A model generated the notes under the pieces. It ran no database searches, was not told the origin of the DNA, and was given only the letters and a program-made list of their open reading frames with translations. Made by a program: the position numbers and the translations under genes. Positions 7,689 through 15,044 of a stretch of 16,557 nucleotides of DNA are shown here, piece by piece. Numbering within the stretch: the first letter of the stretch is position 1; the number at the start of each line of letters is the position of its first letter. Source of the stretch: Fen-1308 sp035319185 (GTDB lineage Bacteria; Nitrospirota; Thermodesulfovibrionia; Thermodesulfovibrionales; Dissulfurispiraceae). The stretch lies in the NCBI GenBank assembly GCA_035319185.1, contig DATHDF010000062.1, positions 1-16,557 on the forward strand, written 5' to 3'.

Positions 7689-10343
7689 TTACAGGTACGC
7701 CTTTGCCTGGTTGTGTATGACAGGGTGCTCCTTATCGGAAAGAGATTCCACAATTACCTGAAGCGATCCCATGGCCTTATCTCTTAACCGAGGCCGCATG
7801 CCGCGCGCGTGCTGGAAGGTGTTCAGCAGGCGGCTGGTCGTTGTCATGTTTATCGGCGCGAGCTTTAAGATGCTGTCGGTAAGCCACTGAACACCTTGAT
7901 CTGTCCAGATCATCTTGTTGTTAACGGCCATTGTCAGGAAAAGCGCCCGCGCCCAGGTCGGCTGGCTGATCTCGAAGGTCGGACGGTTTTTCTCTCTGTC
8001 TATCATGTCGAAGACATCTTCGTTCGTGCCTCCCGCTATGACACGCAGATAATTTGCATAGCCGCTTAGGTGCCGATGCCACGCTCCATAAGTTTCCTCA
8101 AGAATAGCTCGCCGGGCAGTCGCGGAACTTCTATTCAACGCCGCAAGAGCAGCCACCCTGTCGGTGGCGGTTGTTGCCCGCCGGAAATGGTCCAGTATCA
8201 GCAAATGGCTCTGTGCGCTGTCATCAATCGCTATCAGATCGAGCAGGGTATTTTTCAGCAGGCGTTCTTCTATACCATCCTTTGGCGACAGACGATTTCC
8301 CTGCGAGTAAGTATCCATTCTTTCGAACAAGGATACAAGACTATTTCGATGGGCGCTGTTTATCGTTTTCATCATCAGCTCGCGGGCAATTACCTGCTCC
8401 TGGAACCACGTTATATACGATCGGTCGAGCGGTTGCTCATCGATCCGCAGCATATACGCCTTGACAGAAGCCGGCAAAGACCCATCATTCAGCACAGCGC
8501 CGAACAGTTCGATCCAGCGGGAATCGACAGCAGCAGTCGGGTCTTCAAGCAGCCTGACACGTTCGGCATCAGTGATCCTTCGAAAGGCATCGACCTTGTT
8601 ATAAAGATTCGAGTCCGACACAGCCTGCCGGGCAAGCGTCTCCTGCGATGCGCTAGCGTTTGAAAATGTGCCATAAAACGAGCAGTCCCTGTTGAAGGAC
8701 GCAAAGGCTGGAGCCTCGTTCATGTCGTCGAATACCAGTTCCGCCGATGCCTCCTTGAGTTGATAGGTAATCTGCGTGCTCGCAATATCATGTCCATTGA
8801 TGTCTACTAGCGCAAGGTCTATGGGCAGATGGAAAGGGTCTCCTCCGCTGCTTGGCTCCTGCGCTAATCGGATTCTGTATGTCTTAGTGGATGAATCATA
8901 TGATGTTTCAGCCAGGACTTTCGGATAGCCGGCGCGGTAGAGCCATCCTTCGCGAAACTGCCTCAGCGAAATCCCCGACACCTCTTCGAAGCATGCGAAG
9001 AATTGTTCTGTATCCGCGTTGGTATTGCGGTAGCGTGAGAAGTAGAGGGACTTCCCTGCCTGAAAAACGTCATTGCCGAGGATGAGACGCAGCATCCTTA
9101 TTACTTCGGCAGCCTTAACATAAGTGACGCCGTCGATAAGCTCATCCGGATCGTTGAAGCCTTCGCGGACAATGCGACCCGCATATCCGGCATCCTCGAC
9201 GGCAAGCGGACCCAGAAGCGGGTTCCTTATGCTCTCGACCTGATTCAGCCTGACGAAGACCGGGTTGAAGATATCGGCCATGAAGCGGCGCTCAACATCT
9301 ACGGTATATGCCTCATTCAGCCAAACGTCAAAAGGTGTCAGCATTGTGGTCTCGCTGCCGCACTGGTTGTGTTCGAACTCATGGACAATAACCGCATGGG
9401 CGTAAAGAAGGCCGGTGTCCAGTGTGTGCTCGGTTATGACTGCTGCATCAGTGACGATCGTCGTGTTGCCCACGTTCTCCATCCCGCCGAAATTGGATTT
9501 GTTCATGCAGATGGTCCTGTATGTGTCGCCGGTGTATTCGTAACCCTGGGTATTCGCGATCCACAGGACCGATTCCTTCAGGATCTCCATGGGGATGCGG
9601 ACGGCATCCTTCATGCCCGGCGGGACCAGGTACTCCAGCCTGACCTTTTTCCCTGACGGATAAGTCAGCTCATCGGTCAACTCGTCCCATGTGCCTGCGC
9701 AGACAAGGAACAGGTATGGAGCCATCGGAAGTCTGTTCTCGTAAGTGATCACCTTGCGGGAAGGGTCCCCCGTCTTTGGGACCGGCTTGCCGTCAGGGTT
9801 CGTGGTGCGGCTTATATTCCCGTTGCTGATCAGATGTGTGTAGCGACTGTCGGCCTCTATTGTAGTCGTCATTGTACACTTTGCCGTGCAGTCGTCGAAA
9901 ACAGGCATTATCCGCTGAAATCCCCATTGCTGGCACTGCGACATGTATTGCTGAGGGGCACCCTCAGGAGTTGTATCGCGATAAATCCCTTCCAGGACAT
10001 GCCCGGAAGGGAAACAAGTGGTCGCGGTTTTCAGTCTGAGTCGTTCGCCGGGCCTGACGGTGTGATCGAGTTTTATAGTAAGCTTGCTTTTCGCTTCATC
10101 GTAAAGATAGTCGAGTGGGCGGAATGAACCATCGTCCCAATATTGATCAGCACTGCGTATAACAAGGTCTTTCGCATCGAGGATTACATTTACAAGGTCG
10201 CGGCAGGCGGTCATCTCAAGCAGATTCTCAGCCTCAACGCGGTCATCGAAAAAATTGATGTACATCGTCATATGGTCGAGATTGACCGGCAGCTCGGTAA
10301 AATCGCTGCGGAGATATTTGTACTTTCTGTCTGTCATGCTCAC
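7689..10343 (-). CDS. M1-family zinc aminopeptidase (PepN-like)
   Basis: Metallopeptidase that removes N-terminal amino acids from peptides. The 884-residue product is about the length of PepN (about 870). It has no signal peptide, so it is likely cytoplasmic. An N-terminal beta domain covers about residues 1-230. The catalytic domain holds the substrate-anchoring GGMEN (286-290; usually GAMEN), zinc site HEFEH (321-325) and the third zinc ligand Glu344 in WLNEAYT, exactly 18 residues later. Tyr408 in VTYVKAAEVIRML matches the transition-state tyrosine. A beta-sandwich (about 510-600) and a helical C-terminal domain follow. All catalytic residues are present, so it should be active. GTG 10343 overlaps the stop of the ACT gene by 4 nt; ATG 10337 is an alternative, and neither has a clear ribosome site, which fits translational coupling. 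Last gene of the Ptb-Buk operon. Confidence 0.93.
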   Translation of the reverse strand: MSMTDRKYKYLRSDFTELPVNLDHMTMYINFFDDRVEAENLLEMTACRDLVNVILDAKDLVIRSADQYWDDGSFRPLDYLYDEAKSKLTIKLDHTVRPGERLRLKTATTCFPSGHVLEGIYRDTTPEGAPQQYMSQCQQWGFQRIMPVFDDCTAKCTMTTTIEADSRYTHLISNGNISRTTNPDGKPVPKTGDPSRKVITYENRLPMAPYLFLVCAGTWDELTDELTYPSGKKVRLEYLVPPGMKDAVRIPMEILKESVLWIANTQGYEYTGDTYRTICMNKSNFGGMENVGNTTIVTDAAVITEHTLDTGLLYAHAVIVHEFEHNQCGSETTMLTPFDVWLNEAYTVDVERRFMADIFNPVFVRLNQVESIRNPLLGPLAVEDAGYAGRIVREGFNDPDELIDGVTYVKAAEVIRMLRLILGNDVFQAGKSLYFSRYRNTNADTEQFFACFEEVSGISLRQFREGWLYRAGYPKVLAETSYDSSTKTYRIRLAQEPSSGGDPFHLPIDLALVDINGHDIASTQITYQLKEASAELVFDDMNEAPAFASFNRDCSFYGTFSNASASQETLARQAVSDSNLYNKVDAFRRITDAERVRLLEDPTAAVDSRWIELFGAVLNDGSLPASVKAYMLRIDEQPLDRSYITWFQEQVIARELMMKTINSAHRNSLVSLFERMDTYSQGNRLSPKDGIEERLLKNTLLDLIAIDDSAQSHLLILDHFRRATTATDRVAALAALNRSSATARRAILEETYGAWHRHLSGYANYLRVIAGGTNEDVFDMIDREKNRPTFEISQPTWARALFLTMAVNNKMIWTDQGVQWLTDSILKLAPINMTTTSRLLNTFQHARGMRPRLRDKAMGSLQVIVESLSDKEHPVIHNQAKAYL

Positions 10344-10825
10344 AGGCTTAGGACGGAATATATCAGATCTTTGACCAGCCCCGCCGTTTCAAGACGCGCA
10401 AGGACCGGGTCTAGATCGCTGGGCGATCCTGCGAGCAGATATACCCAACCGCCGGCATCAGTCTTCACAAGCTCGCTGGTGAGGAAGGATGTCTCGCCGA
10501 CGACGTCGGCGGGTTTCAGCTGGCGGCTGACAAGGATCATGGCTGATTTTCTGAGGCTCTGGGATTCGTATGGGTGCTCTTCCAGCCTGGTGACCTTGCT
10601 CAGCCTGCTGATTTTGCGGACCATTCTGTCTTTTTCGTCCTCGCTGCAGCAGAATGTCAGCACGACGCTGCCATCGGTCCCTGCCAGGGCCTCAGACCCA
10701 TGGCCGACTACAGTATCTATGCTTACGCCCTCGTTACTGAAGGCAGATGCGATGCTCGTCAGCGCGCCCGCCCGGTCAAGCACGTGAGCCCTGAAGACCC
10801 AGTGGTTTATCCCGTTTTCGCTCAT
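10340..10825 (-). CDS. ACT-domain protein, probable amino-acid sensor (GcvR-like)
   Basis: A 161-residue cytoplasmic protein. An ACT domain fills about residues 8-80 (beta-alpha-beta start HWVFRAHVLDRAGALTSIASAF, with the DRAG turn at 17-20 that forms the ligand-binding region). A second, weaker ACT-like half (about 94-161; KSAMILVS ... VLARLETAGLV) suggests a double-ACT layout like the glycine-cleavage regulator GcvR. There is no DNA-binding or enzyme domain, so it probably binds an amino acid and acts on a partner protein. ATG 10825 overlaps the Ptb-Buk stop as ATGA, and GGAGG (10837-10833) sits 7 nt upstream. Its end overlaps the aminopeptidase start by 4 nt. Being locked between these two genes argues for a regulatory role in the same pathway. 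The specific ligand and partner are unknown. Confidence 0.82.
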   Translation of the reverse strand: MSENGINHWVFRAHVLDRAGALTSIASAFSNEGVSIDTVVGHGSEALAGTDGSVVLTFCCSEDEKDRMVRKISRLSKVTRLEEHPYESQSLRKSAMILVSRQLKPADVVGETSFLTSELVKTDAGGWVYLLAGSPSDLDPVLARLETAGLVKDLIYSVLSL

Positions 10826-12927
10826 TTTCTATCCTCCAGTGCCTTGTAGAGAATTTGCTGTTTGCGGCCGGACAGGACATCTGCGGCTCCTTCGGCAAGT
10901 GCTGCCATCTCAAGGGAACCCTCGTAGACCATAACCGGCGCCAGTCTTATTATGCGGCGCCTCACACCGTCCCTTATGGTTTTGCTCCTGGTAAGTCCGC
11001 CGGTAAGCACGATCGCTTCGACATCGCAGCCCGCTGCAACGAAGGCCTTGCCGATTTCTTTTGCAATCTGATATGTCATTGCTTCGATGACCAGAGCAGC
11101 CTGTTTGTCGCCCTTATTGATCAATTCTTCGATATGCTCCATGCGGTCGGTGCCCAGATAAGAGCGTAGGCCGCCATGCGACGTCAATTCGTCAATCAGC
11201 TCGTTACGGGTGAAGGTCCCTGAATAGCAGAGATCGATCAGATCCCCGATCGGGAGCTCGCCGGTCCTTTGTGGCGTGAACGGGCCGCCACCCAGGAGCG
11301 AAATGTTAGCATCGCTGATCCTTCCCTTGCGGATGGAAGCTACGGTTATGCCGCCCCCCAGATGGGCTACGACCAGATTCATGTCCTCGATTGGACGCCC
11401 GATCTCTCTGGCGGCGCGTCGTGACGCGGCCCTGACGCTCAAGGCATGGGATGTATTCCGGCGAGTGATTGGTTTATACCCGGATATCTCCGCTTCGGGG
11501 CTGAACTCGTCGACAACGACCGGATCAACAAGCATCGCAGGGGCATCGAGCTTTAAGGCAAGTCTCGCAGCTATCGGGGCCCCGTAATTGGCCGGGTGCA
11601 TCCTTTCGGCCCGGTCGCGTACCGATGATACGATCTCTTCGTGTATGAAAATATTTCCGTCACGTCTCTCTGCGACGGCATATACACCGCCAGACAATTT
11701 CTCAGCCGGCCTCGGAAGAAAACCGCCGCGGGACGCAATGGCATCCACCCGGCTTCCGCCCCAGCGGGCCAGTATGCCCAATATCATTTGTGTAACCAGT
11801 TCTATATGGCTGTCCCGTTCTGCTGGAGTGCAGGTCATTGCAACCTCCCACGAGATCTCGTCCTGCTGCAGGCAATGTCCGTCCTCGAAAAGTGCGACCT
11901 TCAGGGAAGTAGATCCCGGGTTGACCACAAGGACTCGAAATGACTCGCCAGCCTCCGTTTTCGGAGCCTCGATGGTTTTCCTGGCTCTCCGCATATTATT
12001 GCGCTGCGCATATATCGCGCTAAGGGCAATCGAAACTATTCGTGTCTCCAGGCTGTCGGAGCGTGAGAGGATTATATACGGCATCGGAAAGCCGAGTGTA
12101 ATACTTGCGAGCGAAGCCTCGCCGAATTTGTTCATTGCCGAGATCGTCTTGTATAGAGTATTGGCCGTGTCGATGCCGGGGCAGACAAGTATATCGGCAT
12201 GGCCGGCCACCTCGGCAGCATGCGGAAGGTCCGGTAACCCTTTTACAGATACCGATGCTGGGTCTGTCGCCAGGTCGAACGAGAGCGGGCCGCATACAAC
12301 GGCATCTGTCCAGGAACGCCTTGCAAGCTCAAGGCCGATCCATGTCGAAGGCAGCGACGGGATCTGCTTCTCGTTGGCCGACAATATGGCAACACGCGGT
12401 TTTTCGATTCCCATTACCACCTGTGCCACGTCAACGGCATTGACAACGAGGTCCTGCATGCGTCCGAAGTTGCAGACCGTTGTGACGCCCGCATCGGTCA
12501 TTATCATCGGCCTTCCATTGCCGATGCTGGCGGCATCGAACACAGTGGCCAGGCTCACCGTAGAGCGGCAGGCAAGGGGCAGCATTGCACGGTTGATAAT
12601 TGGCGTCGAAATCGCACCCTTTATTATTATGTCAATTCCGCCTGCCTTGATCAGCTCGACTGTCCTGGCTGCAATCACCTGGTCGCTGTCAGCCGGGACT
12701 ATATCCTTCTCGTCGATATCTATGCCTATTTCGGCGATGGACTTGGCAATTCGCTCCTTGGCGCCGACAAGAATTATGCGGTCGACGATCCCATGATCGC
12801 GAGCCGATTCGACCAGTCGAAGGTCTTCAATGCGATGACCGCCGACGACAACAACGGTCGACGACGCAAGACCGCCGGCTATCTCTACGAGATCTACAAC
12901 TTTTTCCAGCCGCTCAGCAGGATTCAA
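10822..12927 (-). CDS. Bifunctional phosphate butyryltransferase / butyrate kinase fusion
   Basis: One 701-residue chain that joins two consecutive steps: acyl-CoA plus phosphate to acyl phosphate (Ptb), then acyl phosphate plus ADP to acid plus ATP (Buk). Residues 1 to about 315 are a Pta/Ptb-family domain (IKGAISTPIINRA, DAGVTTVCN, GHADILVCPGIDTANTLYK). A short charged linker of about 15 residues follows. From about 330 comes a complete acetokinase-family kinase: NPGSTSLK at 336-343, RGG at 400-402, HPANYGAPIA at 444-453, VDPVVVDE at 467-474, HLGGGITVA at 522-530, GPFTPQRTGELP at 548-559 and LTGGL at 641-645. These are Buk-like rather than AckA-like. Both halves keep their motifs, so both should be active. 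The start is TTG 12927, just after an in-frame TAG; the ribosome site is weak (AGG). Chain length of the acyl group cannot be told; isobutyryl, isovaleryl or butyryl are options. Confidence 0.93.
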   Translation of the reverse strand: MNPAERLEKVVDLVEIAGGLASSTVVVVGGHRIEDLRLVESARDHGIVDRIILVGAKERIAKSIAEIGIDIDEKDIVPADSDQVIAARTVELIKAGGIDIIIKGAISTPIINRAMLPLACRSTVSLATVFDAASIGNGRPMIMTDAGVTTVCNFGRMQDLVVNAVDVAQVVMGIEKPRVAILSANEKQIPSLPSTWIGLELARRSWTDAVVCGPLSFDLATDPASVSVKGLPDLPHAAEVAGHADILVCPGIDTANTLYKTISAMNKFGEASLASITLGFPMPYIILSRSDSLETRIVSIALSAIYAQRNNMRRARKTIEAPKTEAGESFRVLVVNPGSTSLKVALFEDGHCLQQDEISWEVAMTCTPAERDSHIELVTQMILGILARWGGSRVDAIASRGGFLPRPAEKLSGGVYAVAERRDGNIFIHEEIVSSVRDRAERMHPANYGAPIAARLALKLDAPAMLVDPVVVDEFSPEAEISGYKPITRRNTSHALSVRAASRRAAREIGRPIEDMNLVVAHLGGGITVASIRKGRISDANISLLGGGPFTPQRTGELPIGDLIDLCYSGTFTRNELIDELTSHGGLRSYLGTDRMEHIEELINKGDKQAALVIEAMTYQIAKEIGKAFVAAGCDVEAIVLTGGLTRSKTIRDGVRRRIIRLAPVMVYEGSLEMAALAEGAADVLSGRKQQILYKALEDRK

Positions 12928-12983
12928 GGGCTTGACCTGTCGCTATTCATGGGCATTTCCATTCCGGGCCTGATGCGGGCCAT
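12924..12983 (-). CDS. Possible 19-codon leader ORF before ptb-buk
   Basis: An ATG at 12983 opens a 19-residue frame (MARIRPGMEMPMNSDRSSP) whose TGA overlaps the TTG start of ptb-buk as TTGA. It would lie entirely in the predicted 5' leader of that operon and could couple translation to the weak TTG start. It has no clear Shine-Dalgarno sequence, several internal ATGs and no known relatives that I recognise, so chance is quite possible. Confidence 0.25.
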   Translation of the reverse strand: MARIRPGMEMPMNSDRSSP

Positions 12984-13009
12984 AGGAGATTAAGCTTATC
13001 GTTGTTATG

Positions 13010-13038
13010 AGGATATCACGAGAAACACAGATTTTCAA
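13010..13038 (-). promoter_or_regulatory. Predicted promoter of the ptb-buk operon
   Basis: On the minus strand TTGAAA (13038-13033) and TATCCT (13015-13010) are separated by exactly 17 bp. The predicted transcript starts near 13003, giving a leader of about 75 nt before the TTG of ptb-buk. It lies in the 178-nt gap after the lipoprotein gene, so this operon can be expressed on its own. No operator dyad is obvious, and no terminator is visible for the lipoprotein gene in this gap. Confidence 0.5.
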
Positions 13039-13105
13039 GGAACTGCGCAAAAGCCCGGAAGTTCAGGAACAGGAACGGATGTTCTGGTGCGCGCCTGTGG
13101 AAAGG

Positions 13106-13522
13106 CTATTTGAATTCAGGCAGCAAGCTGTTAATCCTCCAGCCCTTTATGCCTTTTTCCTCCGAGTAGATCCATTGCTGCATATCGCGCAAAGATTTGA
13201 CCTTATATGTGTACAGATTATAGTAAGACATCTCCACCTCAACCGTGGCCCGCTGCTTTTCTTCGGCATAGGCCGAATTGATGATGTGGTAGTCGATAAT
13301 CCGTGTATCTTTCAGCGCAGCAGCCCTGGCCAGATAATTCGCCCTGACGCCGTCTGCGGCAAAGAGGCTTGCAGTTCCAAGCTCGTTGCTGCTCAGCATA
13401 TTGTTGTATTTGGACACGCTCATATCGAATTCTTCGCGAAGGTTGTGGCTGCAGGAACTGAGAGTAAAAAGCGCCAGCAGCGATATAAGGGCAACAGGCA
13501 ACTTTAAGTGCAGGGATTTCAT
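13106..13522 (-). CDS. Small lipoprotein of unknown function
   Basis: A 138-residue protein with a classic lipoprotein signal: MKSLHLK, a hydrophobic stretch, then lipobox TLSSC with the lipidated cysteine at residue 24. The mature part of about 115 residues is mixed alpha/beta. It begins with a helix (NLREEFDMSVSKYNNML), then beta-rich segments (VEVEMSYYNLYTYKVK) and ends with a tryptophan-containing strand (KGWRINSLLPEF), resembling small periplasmic NTF2/SnoaL-like folds; that fold is only a guess. ATG 13522 was chosen because the signal peptide starts there; a longer frame begins at 13585 but would overlap the polyferredoxin gene. It lies 16 nt after that gene, so it may be co-transcribed, although a TATAAT box stands immediately upstream. 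No function is recognised. Confidence 0.82.
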   Translation of the reverse strand: MKSLHLKLPVALISLLALFTLSSCSHNLREEFDMSVSKYNNMLSSNELGTASLFAADGVRANYLARAAALKDTRIIDYHIINSAYAEEKQRATVEVEMSYYNLYTYKVKSLRDMQQWIYSEEKGIKGWRINSLLPEFK

Positions 13523-13529
13523 AACGCGT

Positions 13530-13559
13530 ATTATACAATCAGGCGGGGAAGTCCGGCAA
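13530..13559 (-). promoter_or_regulatory. Possible promoter directly before the lipoprotein gene
   Basis: On the minus strand TTGCCG (13559-13554), an 18-bp spacer and a perfect TATAAT (13535-13530) precede the lipoprotein ATG at 13522. A start about 7 nt after the -10 box would fall at 13523, giving an essentially leaderless mRNA. No ribosome site is seen before that ATG. The -35 part lies inside the 3' end of the polyferredoxin gene. Confidence 0.42.
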
Positions 13560-14948
13560 TCCGAACAGGACCAGATATATAGCAAAGATGAGAGCCAGCA
13601 GTAAATGAACTGAAATATAATTATTCAGTCGGGCTGAAACCATGAAGCGCCTCTCGTGAAATATATGAAGCACGCGACCGCCGGCGAGAGCGCCGACAGC
13701 CAGGACGATTACGCAAAGCGCATAGGTCAGCGAGGCCGGAACACTGAACTCAAAAGAGTCGAGACCAAGTCCGAACTGCCTGCCGAGAGTCGGAACGAAA
13801 TCGCCCATATTGGCCAGGAGGTATTCCAGCCTGTAGGCAAGCTCTCCGGCAAAGGCCATTGGAACCAGGGCCGGCACCATAGGAGAAAAAAGTCCGAATA
13901 TGTCTTTTTTAATCGGAATGAAGAAGATGGCGCCTATCCTGATAACGGCGATAAAGAACAAGAACCCGGCTGCAAGAAGAGCCGTGAATGCGATCAGATT
14001 CGAGCCGAAAAAGTAAGCCTGGACCGGGGAATATAGCTGCAGATGCTGGATGAAACGCGCCAGCTGTGATCCCATAAAAAAAGGGATAATATAGGAATAA
14101 GTGAGATACGTGCTCTTTTTTGTCGTAAGCTCCACATGGGACGTGATTTCGAGAAACGGATTTCGCAGGTAGATGGCCGGGGATCTCCGCTTGCAGAGCA
14201 TCACGCAATGCCCGCACACCAGGCAGTAGAAATTGCTCCGTACATTTGAAGCGCCGAGCCCGATAGGGCATCCAGGCACATCGTCCGCCCCCAGCTTGCA
14301 CGCAGCGCTTTTGCATGTGCTGCACGTGGCTTTGTCGGACCTGAACTCGGTAATGGCTATCGACGCAGCTGAACCGATGATTTTCCCGAGCGGGCAGACG
14401 TGCCTGCACCACGCCTGACCTTTGAACAGTATCCCCATCAGCGTCGCCCCCAGCAGTATGCTCAGCAGCAGATAGGCAGTTCCGGCAGGCCAGTCCTTCA
14501 TATGCGTGACCGATTCAACCCATATGATCATGCCCAGCAGGATAACCGACAAGTGGGTAAAGAACTTTTGCAGAAACTTGGGCACCTCCAGGTTAAGGCC
14601 CAGCCCGTAGTGCTGAAAGAGCCGGCCTACGCCCGGAAAGGGGCAGACCCCGCACCAGAGTTTGCCGACGAAAAACCAGCTCAGAACCACGCCTGTCCAC
14701 CATATCCCCCACGAAATGAAAAGAGAGATATTGCGGTCGGGGGATTGAGGGCCCAGAAGCCCTAGCAGGATCAGGAGTGTAAAGAAGACATCGCCGAATG
14801 TTCTTGCCGAGAGGATATAGTGCCTGTTAGCGAAAAAGGTCCTCAGACGCGGAAAGGTCTCGAAGAGATTGATCCTGGAATCATCGTCCGGACTAGTCAG
14901 GACCCTGAGTATCTTTTTGAAACTGAGACGACGATCGGACCTGCTCAT
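13539..14948 (-). CDS. NapH/NosR-like polyferredoxin membrane protein
   Basis: A 469-residue inner-membrane iron-sulfur protein of the NapH/NosR/CcoG superfamily, likely moving electrons between the quinone pool and a periplasmic or cytoplasmic partner. It has a soluble N-terminus of about 50 residues, then membrane helices bearing the two conserved pairs WCGVCP (Cys99, Cys102) and WCRHVCP (Cys181, Cys185). A ferredoxin module follows with CSTCKSAAC (209, 212, 217) plus Cys227 in GCPIG, and CLVCGHCVMLC (242, 245, 248, 252), enough for two 4Fe-4S clusters. About five or six further helices make up the C-terminal half, longer than NapH. ATG 14948 was preferred over TTG 14963; GGCGGA (14957-14952) lies just upstream. 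No reductase partner gene lies nearby, only a small lipoprotein downstream, so the electron acceptor is unknown. Confidence 0.88.
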   Translation of the reverse strand: MSRSDRRLSFKKILRVLTSPDDDSRINLFETFPRLRTFFANRHYILSARTFGDVFFTLLILLGLLGPQSPDRNISLFISWGIWWTGVVLSWFFVGKLWCGVCPFPGVGRLFQHYGLGLNLEVPKFLQKFFTHLSVILLGMIIWVESVTHMKDWPAGTAYLLLSILLGATLMGILFKGQAWCRHVCPLGKIIGSAASIAITEFRSDKATCSTCKSAACKLGADDVPGCPIGLGASNVRSNFYCLVCGHCVMLCKRRSPAIYLRNPFLEITSHVELTTKKSTYLTYSYIIPFFMGSQLARFIQHLQLYSPVQAYFFGSNLIAFTALLAAGFLFFIAVIRIGAIFFIPIKKDIFGLFSPMVPALVPMAFAGELAYRLEYLLANMGDFVPTLGRQFGLGLDSFEFSVPASLTYALCVIVLAVGALAGGRVLHIFHERRFMVSARLNNYISVHLLLALIFAIYLVLFGLPDFPA

Positions 14949-14991
14949 ACATCCGCCTGACAACTGATCTGTTATTAAGCCGCGCCAACGG

Positions 14992-15019
14992 TTGTTATGC
15001 GCACCATGCTCTATAACAA
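14992..15019. promoter_or_regulatory. Inverted repeat in the gap before the polyferredoxin gene
   Basis: TTGTTAT (14992-14998) and its exact complement ATAACAA (15013-15019) are 14 nt apart. The dyad lies in the 96-nt AT-rich gap upstream of the polyferredoxin gene and just after the sugar-transferase stop. The spacing fits a regulator binding site better than a terminator, as there is no T run. A chance repeat in AT-rich DNA cannot be excluded. Confidence 0.25.
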
Positions 15020-15044
15020 TTTAACATAAAAGGCCGATATTTAT

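Noticed and set aside
7677..7690. GGGC-CGC-GCCC followed by TTT as a terminator between the convergent DUF2892 and aminopeptidase genes
   Set aside because: Only a 4-bp stem with a 3-nt loop and three T residues; too weak to call, although a terminator is expected in this 51-nt gap.
11588..12796. Long plus-strand open frame of 402 codons opposite ptb-buk
   Set aside because: Its Ser/Arg/Ala-rich composition is the usual shadow of a GC-rich coding strand, and the minus strand encodes a fully recognisable enzyme.
13007..13507. Plus-strand open frame of 166 codons opposite the lipoprotein gene
   Set aside because: It is antisense to the lipoprotein gene, which has a clear lipobox and signal peptide; the frame shows no recognisable domain or ribosome site and an odd residue composition.
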